DNA of 57,351 bases. It comes from Paenibacillus rigui. GTDB taxonomy: Bacteria; Bacillota; Bacilli; Paenibacillales; NBRC-103111. Both the position numbers and the translations under genes were made by a program. Shown in pieces: positions 6,476 to 15,350 of the stretch. Every line of letters starts with the position of its first letter. Positions within the stretch are counted from its first letter, which is position 1. The notes beneath the pieces were generated by a model. It was not told the origin of the DNA. It saw only the letters and a list, made by a program, of their open reading frames with translations, and made no database searches. Location of the stretch: contig NZ_NMQW01000042.1 in NCBI RefSeq assembly GCF_002234615.1, positions 1-57,351 of the forward strand. The letters are read 5' to 3'.

Positions 6476-8374
6476 ATGATCATGGAACCGATCCTCGTAC
6501 AACTTACGGAATGCAATGACCGGTGGACGGAGGCCGGGTGGAAGCGTCAAATTATGGACGCAGCTTCCAAATATAACGGAGGTGTCGTCGATGAGGCGAG
6601 CGGGATTGCCCGCCCTCACCATTTGGGCACGCCTGTGGTGATGGCTTCCTGGGCAGCCTCGCTCGTCCAGCCGCAATCGCGCTATTACCGCGATGCCAAG
6701 CTGCTGCAGGCGTTTGGGCTGGCATCGCAATTTATGCTGAACCGGCAGCATTCGGACGGTACGATTTCGCTTGGTGCAACGAACTTTCATTCACCGCCGG
6801 ACACGGCGTTTGTTGTGACGGGCCTCGCGCAGGTATACCAGCTGCTGAAGCGGGAGGCGTGGCCGGAAGCGGAGCCGGCGCTCTTGAACGTGCGGTTGTT
6901 CCTCGAGCGAACGATCCCCGCGATGCTCACCGGCGGATGCCATACGCCCAATCACCGCTGGGTGCTGACCGCGGCTCTGGCGATGCTGTATGAGCTGTTC
7001 GAGCGGCCGGAGCTGAAGCAGCGGGCGCAGGCTTGGCTGGCGGAAGGAATCGACATCACGGAGGAGGGCGAGTGGACCGAGCGCAGCAATGGAATTTATA
7101 ACGCGGTCAGCGATATTTCGCTGTATCATACGGCGAGAGTGTTCGGGCAGCCCGAGCTGCTGGAGCCGGTACGCCGCAATCTGCGGATGATGATATATAT
7201 GATCCATCCGAACGGGGATGTGGTGACGGAATATTCCGGACGCCAGGATTTGGGGCAGACGTTCGATTTATCGAACTATTTTTTGATCTGCCGGCTGATG
7301 GCGGAGCATGACCGGGATCCATTAATGGCGGCCATGTCGGACGCAGCAGGCGAAGCTCTGGATAAATTCAGAGAAGGCGTGAACAATCATCCGGCGGTCG
7401 GAACGCTGCTGTATTCCCGCGGGCTGCAGGATCTGCCAAGAACGCCGCTGCCGAACTGCTACGTGAAGCCGATTCATCTGGACTATCCGATGCAAAAGTA
7501 TGTGGACCGGCTGGAAAGCGCGGGCCATCATGGACAAGTGCGCTACAGCCGGCTGCACCTGCACTTCGGGGCGCCCCTTGTACGCATCCGCGAGCTGGAC
7601 GACAGCATGACAGTGATGTCGCAGGCGCCTTCGTTTTTCTCGCTGCGGCACGGGCAGGCCCGGCTGCTCGGGATCAAGCTGGCTTCCTCCTTCGCCCCGG
7701 GGACGATCGTGTTCGACCGGCTGACGGCATCGGAGGAGCTCGACCAGTTTAAGCTTGAGAAGATCGAGGAAAAAGGCTACAACGGCCCGATCCCGTCTTC
7801 GCTGCTGACCGGTGCGGGCTCGGCTGCAAGCTCATTACGCGCCGGCTTGCGTGCAAGCTCAAGCATAAGCTTGGATGCAAGCTTCGAGAGCGCCTCAAAT
7901 CCAAGCTCAGGGAGCGTAGCGGCTGGTTTATGGGCAAGCTCGGCTGCAGCGGCGGGGCTGGCTTCCGTCAGCTTGGAGCCAAGCCCGTGGTATCTGCTGC
8001 CGCATCAGCACCGGCCGATCACTCATTTGCAGCGGCACGCCTTGTCCGCTGAGCTGTCGCGCTCCCGGGACGAGTGGAAGCTGCGCGTCGTCTCCGGCGA
8101 ACAGGAGGATGTGCTTACGCAGCTAACGTTCGTCCTCGGTGTGGAAGGGCGCCTGGAGGGCGACGGACTGGAGCGGATCAGCGAATGGCGATACCTGCTG
8201 AAAAGCGGCTCCTTCCGATACCGGTGCGGTGACGATGCCATTGAATTTTCGTCCGGGTGCTGCGAGCACAAGGTATCCGACATTTGGGAGGACGTTCATC
8301 CGCCCGGCTGCATTTATGTGCATGTCAATTTGCTAACCCCAATGGATCGGACCTTTACGCTGAGACTTCTATAG
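6476..8374 (+). CDS. Unassigned (alpha/alpha)-toroid carbohydrate-active enzyme, lyase-like
   Basis: A 632-residue protein without signal peptide, so cytoplasmic. Residues 1 to about 300 look like an alpha-helical toroid with landmarks PHHLGTPVVMASWAASL, NFHSPPDTAFVV, HTPNHRWVLTAALAMLYEL and WTERSNGIYNAVSD. Conserved-looking His, Asn and Tyr in these blocks recall heparinase II/III-type lyases. The second half is beta-rich. I cannot place it in a named family. Residues of about 441-503 are a Ser/Ala/Gly-rich insert whose DNA (about 7805-7985) repeats AAGCT words. AGGGGAAG lies before ATG 6476; ATG 6482 is an equally possible start. It sits between the importer and an MFS carrier, so a role in degrading an imported oligosaccharide is inferred. 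Confidence 0.7.
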   Translation: MIMEPILVQLTECNDRWTEAGWKRQIMDAASKYNGGVVDEASGIARPHHLGTPVVMASWAASLVQPQSRYYRDAKLLQAFGLASQFMLNRQHSDGTISLGATNFHSPPDTAFVVTGLAQVYQLLKREAWPEAEPALLNVRLFLERTIPAMLTGGCHTPNHRWVLTAALAMLYELFERPELKQRAQAWLAEGIDITEEGEWTERSNGIYNAVSDISLYHTARVFGQPELLEPVRRNLRMMIYMIHPNGDVVTEYSGRQDLGQTFDLSNYFLICRLMAEHDRDPLMAAMSDAAGEALDKFREGVNNHPAVGTLLYSRGLQDLPRTPLPNCYVKPIHLDYPMQKYVDRLESAGHHGQVRYSRLHLHFGAPLVRIRELDDSMTVMSQAPSFFSLRHGQARLLGIKLASSFAPGTIVFDRLTASEELDQFKLEKIEEKGYNGPIPSSLLTGAGSAASSLRAGLRASSSISLDASFESASNPSSGSVAAGLWASSAAAAGLASVSLEPSPWYLLPHQHRPITHLQRHALSAELSRSRDEWKLRVVSGEQEDVLTQLTFVLGVEGRLEGDGLERISEWRYLLKSGSFRYRCGDDAIEFSSGCCEHKVSDIWEDVHPPGCIYVHVNLLTPMDRTFTLRLL

Positions 8375-8422
8375 TCGATCAGTCGGGAGCGTCGTACGGA
8401 ATAAGGGAGGCAGGTTGACATA

Positions 8423-9640
8423 ATGAAAGAAACGGCGCGAATGCTGCTTCAATTGCGAGGCTTTTACTTGATGACCGGACTGGCGGGAGGCTTGATGAAT
8501 CCATATTTGACCTCCCTGCTCGTCCACAACGGATTGACCAGCAGCCAGGTGGGCTGGGTCATGTCGATCGGCTCGCTGCTGATTATTGCGATTCAGCCGG
8601 TATGGGGAGCGCTCGTCGACCGCTTTCAGCGGACGAAGCTCGTGCTGGTGCTCAGCCTGGCGGTGCCGGCGCTGCTGGCGGCCGGTTACAATGCGAGAGG
8701 GCTTCTGCTCCTCTCGACGGTGTATGCCCTGTCGGCAGTGTTTACCGCCGCGCAGGCGCCGATTGCCGATTCTTACGCGGTGACCGCGGCCAGACGAGCG
8801 AATACGTCGTACGGCACGATTCGCTGCTTCCAAAGTCTTGGCAATGCTGCGGCCGGTTACGCCGGGGGCCTCTTTTTGGCTCATGTTCCCATTACGTATC
8901 TCTGGATTCCTTTTCTTGCGATCAATCTGACCGCAGTCATGACTGTACTGCTGCTGCCGGAGCAGAAGAGCGGGGCGGTCGTCTCCGCAACGTTCAGGGA
9001 AGGGATGGCCGAATTGCTGCGGGACAGACGGTTTTTGCTCTTTTTGGCAGGCTGCTTCATGGTCAATCAGACGCTGACGGCTTTCAATACGTATTTCGTC
9101 GAAGCGTTCCAATCCATTGGCGGTTCTTACGCGCTCGCCGGCGTGGGGCTGATGATTGCCGCATTGTCCAACATTCCGGCAATGCTGCTGGCTTCCCGCG
9201 TCATTCCGCGGGTCGGCAGGGAAAACGTGCTGCTGCTCGGCGCTGCTGCCTATATCGTCCGTTGGGGGGTGCAGTGGCTGTTCCCGGTGCCTGCGGTCGT
9301 GCTTTCCGTGCAGGTGCTGCAGGGCTTGTCGTTCGGCTTTTTCTATATTGCCGCGGTCGAATATGTCTCCGTCGTTGTGGCGAAGCATATGCAGGCGACG
9401 GGACAGAGCGTCTTCAACATGGTGTTTGTCGGCATGGCGGGAATTACCGGCAATCTGGTGAACGGCTATTTGCTCAATTACGGAGGAGCAGGCTGGATGA
9501 CGTTGTCTTGTACGATCAGCGCGGCCCTGGGCTGCGGGCTGTTGTACTACGTAGCGAGGGGCCCCAAGCTAACCCGCCTTCAGCGGGAAGCGGCATTGGA
9601 GGCTGCGAAGCCAGGACACGGAGTTCCTTCGGGAAGCTGA
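8423..9640 (+). CDS. MFS transporter, LacY/nucleoside-symporter-like
   Basis: A 405-residue, 12-segment carrier. After segment 2 it has WGALVDRFQRTKLVLV, a variant motif A. The opening RGFYLMTGLAGGLMNPYLTSLLVHNGLTSSQVG resembles the MFS_1-like branch holding oligosaccharide and nucleoside proton symporters rather than drug exporters. AAGGGAGG stands about 10 bp before ATG 8423. It follows the toroid enzyme after 48 bp, so it may import the same sugar or export a by-product. It ends before a hairpin shared with the convergent two-component genes. Confidence 0.8.
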   Translation: MKETARMLLQLRGFYLMTGLAGGLMNPYLTSLLVHNGLTSSQVGWVMSIGSLLIIAIQPVWGALVDRFQRTKLVLVLSLAVPALLAAGYNARGLLLLSTVYALSAVFTAAQAPIADSYAVTAARRANTSYGTIRCFQSLGNAAAGYAGGLFLAHVPITYLWIPFLAINLTAVMTVLLLPEQKSGAVVSATFREGMAELLRDRRFLLFLAGCFMVNQTLTAFNTYFVEAFQSIGGSYALAGVGLMIAALSNIPAMLLASRVIPRVGRENVLLLGAAAYIVRWGVQWLFPVPAVVLSVQVLQGLSFGFFYIAAVEYVSVVVAKHMQATGQSVFNMVFVGMAGITGNLVNGYLLNYGGAGWMTLSCTISAALGCGLLYYVARGPKLTRLQREAALEAAKPGHGVPSGS

Positions 9641-9693
9641 GGCAATGACCGAGAGGCCCAGGTGAGCCCTGTGAATCAGGTGATGGAAAAACA

Positions 9694-9737
9694 AACAAGG
9701 AGACTCGAAGAGCCGAGGCTCAGCGGATCTCCTTGTT
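9694..9737. terminator. Bidirectional terminator between convergent operons
   Basis: AACAAGGAGA (9694-9703) pairs with TCTCCTTGTT (9728-9737), and GAGCC/GGCTC pairs inside. On the minus strand the stem is followed by TGTTTTTCC, so it best serves the regulator operon read leftwards. Confidence 0.85.
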
Positions 9738-9741
9738 GTGC

Positions 9742-10812
9742 TTAATTCATCTTTTTCTTATACTCCGACGGGGAAAGCCCGAACCGCTTCTTGAACGCCT
9801 TCGCAAAATGCGGATAATCCCCGTATCCCACCTTGAATGCCACCTCGTACGTTTTGGCTCCGGGATCGCCGAGCAGCTCCTTGGCCTTTTCCAACCGCAG
9901 GTGGATCAGGTACTGAATGAAGCCGACCCCCACCAGCTCCTTGAACACGCGGCTGAAGTAAGAGGGGGACATATCGACGTATTCTGCGACCGTTTGGAGG
10001 GTGAGATGCTCGTCAGCGAATCGTTCCTGCAAAAATTGGACGCCGCGGGAGATTGTTTTCTGGTAGCCCCAATTGCGGCTTTGCCGGATCGCCTCCGCCG
10101 TCTGAAGGACGAAGGCGTCGATCAATCCTGCCTGCGCGTGCTCTGGGGCCGTTTCGGGGACGGGAGGCTCCTCCCGATGGGACACAGGTACATCTGACGG
10201 AACAATCCCGCCCCCGCTCAACCGCACAAGCTCCTCCTTCAGGAAAGAGAGCAAATCGAAGTAAAACGGCCCGGGCTGGTAGCTGCTTCCGGCCAGCTCC
10301 GCGGCCTGCCGGTGAACGGCTTCGAGGCCGGAGGCGATCCCCTCCTCGTTCAGCGTCCACAGCCGCTCCGCCAGCTCTACCGCCAGCGACCGGCAGACGG
10401 GCAGGCAGTCGCTGCGCGTTCTGGCCGCCTGCTGCTCCGCCTGCCATTTGGCGGCTACGCGCTCCAGCATGCGGATTACCTGCTCGGGCTTGATCGGCTT
10501 GAGCAGGTAATCCGATACGCCGTGCCGCAGCGCATGCTGCACGTAGTCGAAATCGTCATAGCCGGAGATGACGATCGTTTCCATCGGAGCCGTGCCCTGC
10601 TTCAGCTCCGTAATGAGCTCAAGCCCGTCCATTACCGGCATGCTAATATCCGTAATCAATAGGGAGGGCTGCAGGGCCGTGACCAGCTCCAGGGCTTCCC
10701 GGCCGTCCTCGGCTTCGCCGACGACCTGAAAACCGAGTCCGGCCTCGTTGATCATTTTGGCCAAGCTTTTTTTGATCATGTGTTCATCGTCTGCGATGAC
10801 TACTTTATACAT
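9742..10812 (-). CDS. Response regulator with AraC output domain (YesN type)
   Basis: A 356-residue cytoplasmic DNA-binding protein. Receiver domain about 1-120: acidic pair D8/D9, phospho-acceptor D55 in LLITDISMPVMDG and conserved Lys105 in DYLLKPIKP. A linker of about 150 residues follows, then an AraC double helix-turn-helix at about 265-356 with the family end GYGDYPHFAKAFKKRFGLSPSEYKK. AAGGAGG precedes ATG 10812 by 8 bp. It overlaps the end of the kinase gene by 8 bp, so the two are translationally coupled. Such pairs usually activate an adjacent sugar-transport operon; here the likely target is 2876-9640. Confidence 0.93.
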   Translation of the reverse strand: MYKVVIADDEHMIKKSLAKMINEAGLGFQVVGEAEDGREALELVTALQPSLLITDISMPVMDGLELITELKQGTAPMETIVISGYDDFDYVQHALRHGVSDYLLKPIKPEQVIRMLERVAAKWQAEQQAARTRSDCLPVCRSLAVELAERLWTLNEEGIASGLEAVHRQAAELAGSSYQPGPFYFDLLSFLKEELVRLSGGGIVPSDVPVSHREEPPVPETAPEHAQAGLIDAFVLQTAEAIRQSRNWGYQKTISRGVQFLQERFADEHLTLQTVAEYVDMSPSYFSRVFKELVGVGFIQYLIHLRLEKAKELLGDPGAKTYEVAFKVGYGDYPHFAKAFKKRFGLSPSEYKKKMN

Positions 10813-12595
10813 CGTGAGGTCCTCCTTGCTCCGCGTAGGGAAGCCAAATTTCCACCCGGGTTCCGGACAGGTCGGATTTGCGTATCGTAAGGCCGTAAGG
10901 CTTGCCGAATGTCAGGCGAAGCCGCTGGTGTACATTCCACAGGCCGATGCTCGGCATCCGTTCGTCGGGCCGGTCTGCGGGAGGCTCATCCTTGGCGAAA
11001 GCGGCATTATACCGCTCCATCACCGCCGGGGGCATTCCTTTTCCCCGATCCTCTATGGTCAGTACGTAGCGCCCATTCCGTTCTTCTCCGTGAATGCCGA
11101 TGAATTCGGGGCGCATTTTGTGCTGCTGGTACCCGTGCTTGAATGCATTCTCAACGACCGGCTGGATGACGAGACGCACGGAACGGACCTGCGATAACTG
11201 GTGCTCCGCGCATTGGATGCCGATCGTCATGCTGGGGAAGCGTTCGGATTGGATATCAAGATATCTGCGGCTGTGCGTCAACTCCTCCAGCAGACTCACC
11301 TGCTCCCGCGGACTCCCCACGCTGTAGCGGAATAAATCGGCGAGCGACGTGGCGATTCGGCTAATCATCGGCATGTCGGCCAAGATGGCGTGGGAATTGA
11401 TGATCTCCAGCGTGTTGTACAGAAAATGCGGGTTGATCTGCGAATGGAGCGCCTCCAGCTCGGAATCCTTTTGCCTCAGCTGCATTTCCTGCTCCTTCAG
11501 CTTCGAGGACTGTACCTCTCCGAGCAGCCGGTTGATCTCGCTGACCATGTTATTGAAGCTTCGGTTCAGCTCGACGATTTCCTCCAGCCCGTTCTCCGGG
11601 GCGCGGACGTTCAGATCCCCGTTCTCCGCCCTACGCATCAGCCGCTGCAGCGAGGTCAGCGACCGGGTCAGCTTGAGAGAGAACCCGACCAGCAGCAGCA
11701 GGATGAAGGCGATAAGCACGCTTCCAAGCCACAGCGTCACATTGCGGAGACCGATTATATTGCCGGTCAGCTCGGAAATCGGAACTTCGGACACCATGAC
11801 CCAGTGGGTCAGGTCGGACTGGTGGTAGATGACGAGTCTTTTGCCGGCCGTAGTAAACCAGCCGCTGTTGCCGTGCTTGAGCTTATCGAGAAGGTCGGGG
11901 TATTCGACGCTGCCCCATTTTTGCGGATCGGGATGGTACACAGTTCTGCCGTTCTCATCCATAATCCAGACGAAGCCGGACGTGCCGAGCTTCACCTTTT
12001 CAATGATGCGGATCAGCTCGTTCATGCGCAGCTGGATAAGGAGCAGGGCATTCGATTGATAGGTCCGGGTATCCGAAAACCGGCGGACGACATTTAAGAC
12101 CGGGACGGAATTTTGCAGCGATACGCCCAAAATTTTGTAGGTCGCGCCCTGCATGCTCTCGCTGTAGACAGGATACATCTCTTTGGCTTCGATGCTGGCG
12201 TTTTTGGAAATGCCGATTCCTTGCTCGGTCAGTATGGAGATGCTGTAAATATCAGGGCGGCCGAACACGATATTGGTGAATAAATCGTCCTGGATCACCC
12301 GGTTCAGCACGATGCGCTGATACTGCTCGTCCGGTGTCAGCTTGACGAACTCTTGAATAGACGGATCGATCAGCAGCGGATAGGTCGTCTGCTGCAGCGT
12401 TGTAAAATAAGCGTCAAGCTGGCTGTTGATTTGGCGGACGAGCTGGTCGCTGTACTGAATCGCATTATGCTCGATGGCCGTAGTGGACCGTTCATACCCC
12501 AACAGGCCGATAAGGGCAAAGGGAAGCACGATAAACAAGGCGACGAGCAGGACGAGCCTGCTGTGGATGGAACGTTTGGCCCTGGATGATGGCAT
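10805..12595 (-). CDS. Membrane sensor histidine kinase (YesM type)
   Basis: About 596 residues. A membrane helix at about 15-36 (LVLLVALFIVLPFALIGLLG) and another at about 283-307 enclose an extracellular Cache-like sensor. HAMP follows (RSLTSLQRLMRRAENGDLNV), then the His_kinase region HSQINPHFLYNTLEIINSHA with phospho-His near 388. The ATPase part has N box ENAFKHGYQQH near 480, G box EDRGKGMPP and IGLWNVHQRL. ATG 12595 is preferred because AGGAGG stands 8 bp upstream; an upstream in-frame start would add 47 residues of poor quality. It would sense an extracellular sugar or its binding protein and phosphorylate the downstream response regulator. Confidence 0.93.
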   Translation of the reverse strand: MPSSRAKRSIHSRLVLLVALFIVLPFALIGLLGYERSTTAIEHNAIQYSDQLVRQINSQLDAYFTTLQQTTYPLLIDPSIQEFVKLTPDEQYQRIVLNRVIQDDLFTNIVFGRPDIYSISILTEQGIGISKNASIEAKEMYPVYSESMQGATYKILGVSLQNSVPVLNVVRRFSDTRTYQSNALLLIQLRMNELIRIIEKVKLGTSGFVWIMDENGRTVYHPDPQKWGSVEYPDLLDKLKHGNSGWFTTAGKRLVIYHQSDLTHWVMVSEVPISELTGNIIGLRNVTLWLGSVLIAFILLLLVGFSLKLTRSLTSLQRLMRRAENGDLNVRAPENGLEEIVELNRSFNNMVSEINRLLGEVQSSKLKEQEMQLRQKDSELEALHSQINPHFLYNTLEIINSHAILADMPMISRIATSLADLFRYSVGSPREQVSLLEELTHSRRYLDIQSERFPSMTIGIQCAEHQLSQVRSVRLVIQPVVENAFKHGYQQHKMRPEFIGIHGEERNGRYVLTIEDRGKGMPPAVMERYNAAFAKDEPPADRPDERMPSIGLWNVHQRLRLTFGKPYGLTIRKSDLSGTRVEIWLPYAEQGGPHDV

Positions 12596-13012
12596 GGAAG
12601 AGGCCTCCTGACTTTGTTCGTAAAGGGTAGGGACAATGAGCCCAGTCCTTTCCTGCATGGGCTTGTTGAGCGCGATTCGGCTGTACGTCACTTGCTGAAG
12701 GCGAAGCGAGGCTATTCCGCGGCAGCGACAATACAATCGTTAAGTTTACGTCATATAAACTGACATCGAAAAAGATTTTAATCTCAATTTAGCGTACTCC
12801 TTCGGGCTTCGTCAACGGAGATCGTTGAAAGAAGCCGTGTTTATGGGCAAAAACGGTCTGGACAACGCAGATGGGAGCAAAAAAACACAAGCTTGTCCCG
12901 GTAATGACATGGTTACGCGCGAGCGGCTTGAGTACTATGGAAGGCAGATGACAGGAAATATACCGTCGGCATAAAGGTGACGGGATGCTTTAAGCGAAGG
13001 AGGAGAAGTGCC
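12596..13012. promoter_or_regulatory. Divergent intergenic region with an AGTTTA/TAAACT inverted repeat
   Basis: This 417-bp gap separates the kinase gene (leftward) from the MgtC-like gene (rightward). AGTTTA (12743-12748) and TAAACT (12756-12761) form a 6-bp inverted repeat with a 7-bp spacer, about 150 bp before the kinase start, in the only AT-rich part of the gap. It could be an operator or promoter element of the kinase operon. No gene, riboswitch or consensus promoter could be supported. Confidence 0.35.
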
Positions 13013-13732
13013 GTGTTTGAGCCGATGGCAAGTACCTGGGAAATATCCCATCTGGATTTGATCGTTCGTATGGTATTGGCAGCCGTGCTGGGAGGGCTTA
13101 TCGGCATGGAGCGGGAGTGGAGCAATCATGCGGCCGGTTTCCGCACGCACATTCTGGTTTGCCTTGGATCGGCAACCATTATGCTGATGTCGATCTACGG
13201 GTTTACGCAGTTCGTGTCGGAGCCTAATGTAAGGGTCGACCCAGCCCGTTTGGCTGCGCAGGTCATCAGCGGCATCGGATTTTTGGGCGCGGGAGCCATT
13301 ATGCGCAACGGCAGTGCGGTCAAAGGCCTGACGACCGCGGCTTCGGTCTGGACGGTGGCTGCGATTGGCCTGTGTGTCGGAGCGGGCTTTTATACAGGGG
13401 CATTCGTTTGTACGGGCATGGTGCTCGTCAGCCTGTATGCGTTGAACAAATGGGAAAAGCATCTGCTTCGCAACCGCCGGTATCATAATCTGGAGATGAC
13501 GATTTATGATGCCCCGGGATCGCTTGGGCGGATTGCTACGATTTTCGGAGAGCATCAGATTCAAATATCCGATCTGAGGATCGAGCCGATGGAGCCTGAA
13601 CATCGGTTTCCGCAGGAAGCAGGTAAAATGCTGCTCGCCTTCAAGCTGAAAAGCGTGAAGCCGGACAAGCTGCCGCTTGCGGTGGAAGCGATTCGGAGGC
13701 TGGATGTCGTGTCCAGCTTGACGGTCGTCTAG
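13013..13732 (+). CDS. MgtC/SapB-family membrane protein
   Basis: A 239-residue protein from GTG 13013, chosen because AAGGAGGA ends 8 bp upstream; an ATG 12 codons earlier lacks a ribosome site. The N-terminal half has four to five membrane segments with family signatures GGLIGMEREWSNHAAGFRTH (about 26-45) and LVCLGSATIMLMSIYGF. The loop VISGIGFLGAGAIMRNG is also typical. The C-terminal 80 residues are soluble and ACT-like (MTIYDAPGSLGRIATIFGEH), as in the YhiD branch. Family members are linked to magnesium limitation, acid stress and modulation of ATP synthase, but the function here is not determined. It is a single-gene unit with its own terminator and no visible Mg2+ riboswitch. Confidence 0.88.
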   Translation: MFEPMASTWEISHLDLIVRMVLAAVLGGLIGMEREWSNHAAGFRTHILVCLGSATIMLMSIYGFTQFVSEPNVRVDPARLAAQVISGIGFLGAGAIMRNGSAVKGLTTAASVWTVAAIGLCVGAGFYTGAFVCTGMVLVSLYALNKWEKHLLRNRRYHNLEMTIYDAPGSLGRIATIFGEHQIQISDLRIEPMEPEHRFPQEAGKMLLAFKLKSVKPDKLPLAVEAIRRLDVVSSLTVV

Positions 13733-13865
13733 CCGGGTGAGCGTGGGGCTGACAAGAGCTCAAATATTGAAAAAACAGTGAAGCTTGAGTCCAAGCTGCA
13801 GCTGCAAAAGATATCGGCGCAATGAGCCTGGCCCCTTCATTATGTAAAGAATTGAATCATTGCTT

Positions 13866-13899
13866 ATCGGTGCCGGGGGGCGTTCCACCGGTATTTTTT
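13866..13899 (+). terminator. Terminator after the MgtC-like gene
   Basis: ATCGGTG (from 13866) pairs with CACCGGT (to about 13892) with one G-T wobble, followed by ATTTTTT. Confidence 0.75.
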
Positions 13900-14049
13900 G
13901 CATAGGAGAAGGTATGGGGAGAGGCCGGTCAGGTTAGGTTAGTAAAATAAATTAAAAATATAAATATTTAGAAATGTAAATGAAAAAAATATATCTGATT
14001 TTTTCTTCATGTGTTATCCTAGATAAATATAATTATTGAGGTGAAGATG
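13900..14049 (+). promoter_or_regulatory. AT-rich upstream region of the CysJ-like gene
   Basis: From about 13935 the DNA is very AT-rich, unlike flanking sequence. TATAAT occurs at 14028-14033, but that is too close to the start codon for a normal leader. No operator or riboswitch is recognised. Confidence 0.35.
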
Positions 14050-15210
14050 ATGCAATCTACTGAAGTTAAAAAGGGACTAGCTGCATTTTCGAGGACAAAT
14101 CCATTCCAAGCGAAAGTGCTTAAGAATGTAAATTTAAATGGAGCTGGCTCCAGTAAAGAAACCCGGCATATCGAGCTGTCGTTACAAGGATCCGACCTTT
14201 CCTATGTACCCGGTGATTGCCTTGGCGTGATCCCCGAAAATGATCCGGAGCTCGTGGCCGCCCTTCTTGAAGAAATGAAATGGGATGCAGAAATGCCTGT
14301 TGTCATTAATAAGCAAGAGGAGCCCCTTCCTTTAAAAGAAGCGCTGTTAAAGCACTTTGAAATTACGCTATTGACGAAAAAAATTATGCAGCAGGCAGCA
14401 GGGCTGACAGATAACGAAGAGCTGCAAAAGCTTGTAGCCAGCGAAGATGCAAATCAACTGAAAGCCTATATGGAAGGACGCGATTTGCTGGACTTGCTGC
14501 AGGACTTCGGTCCGTGGAAAGCATCTGCTCAAGAGATTGTCTCTTTGCTCAGAAAAATGCCGCCGCGGCTTTATTCCATTGCAAGCAGCATCGCTGCTAA
14601 TCCGGAGGAAGTGCATCTGACCATCGGCGCTGTGCGCTACACGGCTAACGGACGCGTAAGAAAAGGCGTTTGTTCCGTTCAATGTGCCGAACGTCTTCCT
14701 GAAGGAGATACGATTCCGGTATTTATTCAGCAAAACAAGCACTTTAATCTGCCGGAGTCGCAAGACCAAGATATTATTATGGTGGGTCCGGGGACAGGCA
14801 TTGCGCCATTCCGCTCCTTTATCCAGGAACGGGCGGTTAATAAAGCGGCAGGGAGATCGTGGCTGTTTTTTGGAGACCAGCATTCAGCGTCGGATTTCCT
14901 ATATAAGAGCGAGCTGGAGCAATATCAGCAAGATGGGGTACTAACCCGGTTAGACGCTGCCTTCTCCCGCGACACGGCTCAAAAAGTATATGTGCAGCAT
15001 AAAATGCTGGAGAACAGCAAAGAGTTGTTTGCATGGCTGGACAAAGGAGCATACTTCTACATTTGCGGAGATAAGCAGCACATGGCGAAAGATGTCCATA
15101 ATACGCTTATTGATATCATTGAACAAGAAGGCGCGTTGACCCGTGAAGCGGCGGAAGCGTACCTGAATGCTATGCAGGAGCAAGGACGCTACCAGCGCGA
15201 TGTGTATTAA
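14050..15210 (+). CDS. CysJ-like FAD/NADPH reductase lacking the flavodoxin domain
   Basis: A 386-residue protein matching the C-terminal two thirds of sulfite reductase flavoprotein (CysJ) or P450 reductase. The FAD-binding domain starts at about residue 15 with a helical insert (PGDCLGVIPENDPELVAALL). FAD motifs are PPRLYSIASS (about 171-180) and RKGVCSVQC. The NADPH-binding part has VGPGTGIAPFRSFIQER (about 244) and FYICGDKQHMAKDV (about 335), with the canonical aromatic end RYQRDVY. The N-terminal FMN domain of about 200 residues found in CysJ is absent, with no remnant upstream. AGGTGA fits ATG 14050, though ATG 14047 and GTG 14041 are in frame. No CysI hemoprotein gene is adjacent, so its electron acceptor is unknown. 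Base composition is more AT-rich than neighbours. Confidence 0.85.
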   Translation: MQSTEVKKGLAAFSRTNPFQAKVLKNVNLNGAGSSKETRHIELSLQGSDLSYVPGDCLGVIPENDPELVAALLEEMKWDAEMPVVINKQEEPLPLKEALLKHFEITLLTKKIMQQAAGLTDNEELQKLVASEDANQLKAYMEGRDLLDLLQDFGPWKASAQEIVSLLRKMPPRLYSIASSIAANPEEVHLTIGAVRYTANGRVRKGVCSVQCAERLPEGDTIPVFIQQNKHFNLPESQDQDIIMVGPGTGIAPFRSFIQERAVNKAAGRSWLFFGDQHSASDFLYKSELEQYQQDGVLTRLDAAFSRDTAQKVYVQHKMLENSKELFAWLDKGAYFYICGDKQHMAKDVHNTLIDIIEQEGALTREAAEAYLNAMQEQGRYQRDVY

Positions 15211-15249
15211 AAGGAACAGGTGCCAGGGCACCGTCCAATAATGTCCAAA

Positions 15250-15299
15250 AGAGTGACTTTATTTCCGCAAGCAGCGGACCTGAGAGTCACTCTTTTTTT
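15250..15299 (+). terminator. Terminator after the CysJ-like gene
   Basis: AGAGTGACT (15250-15258) pairs with AGTCACTCT (15285-15293), with CCGC/GCGG pairing inside, followed by a T run. Confidence 0.92.
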
Positions 15300-15350
15300 G
15301 TTGAAATTTGCGAAGCGTGTACCGGACCCGTTTTGGGGGAGTCTGTAGGC

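Noticed and set aside
8369-9388. Long minus-strand open frame opposite the MFS gene
   Set aside because: Arg/Gln/His-rich composition typical of antisense reading of a GC-rich gene; the plus-strand protein has clear membrane segments.
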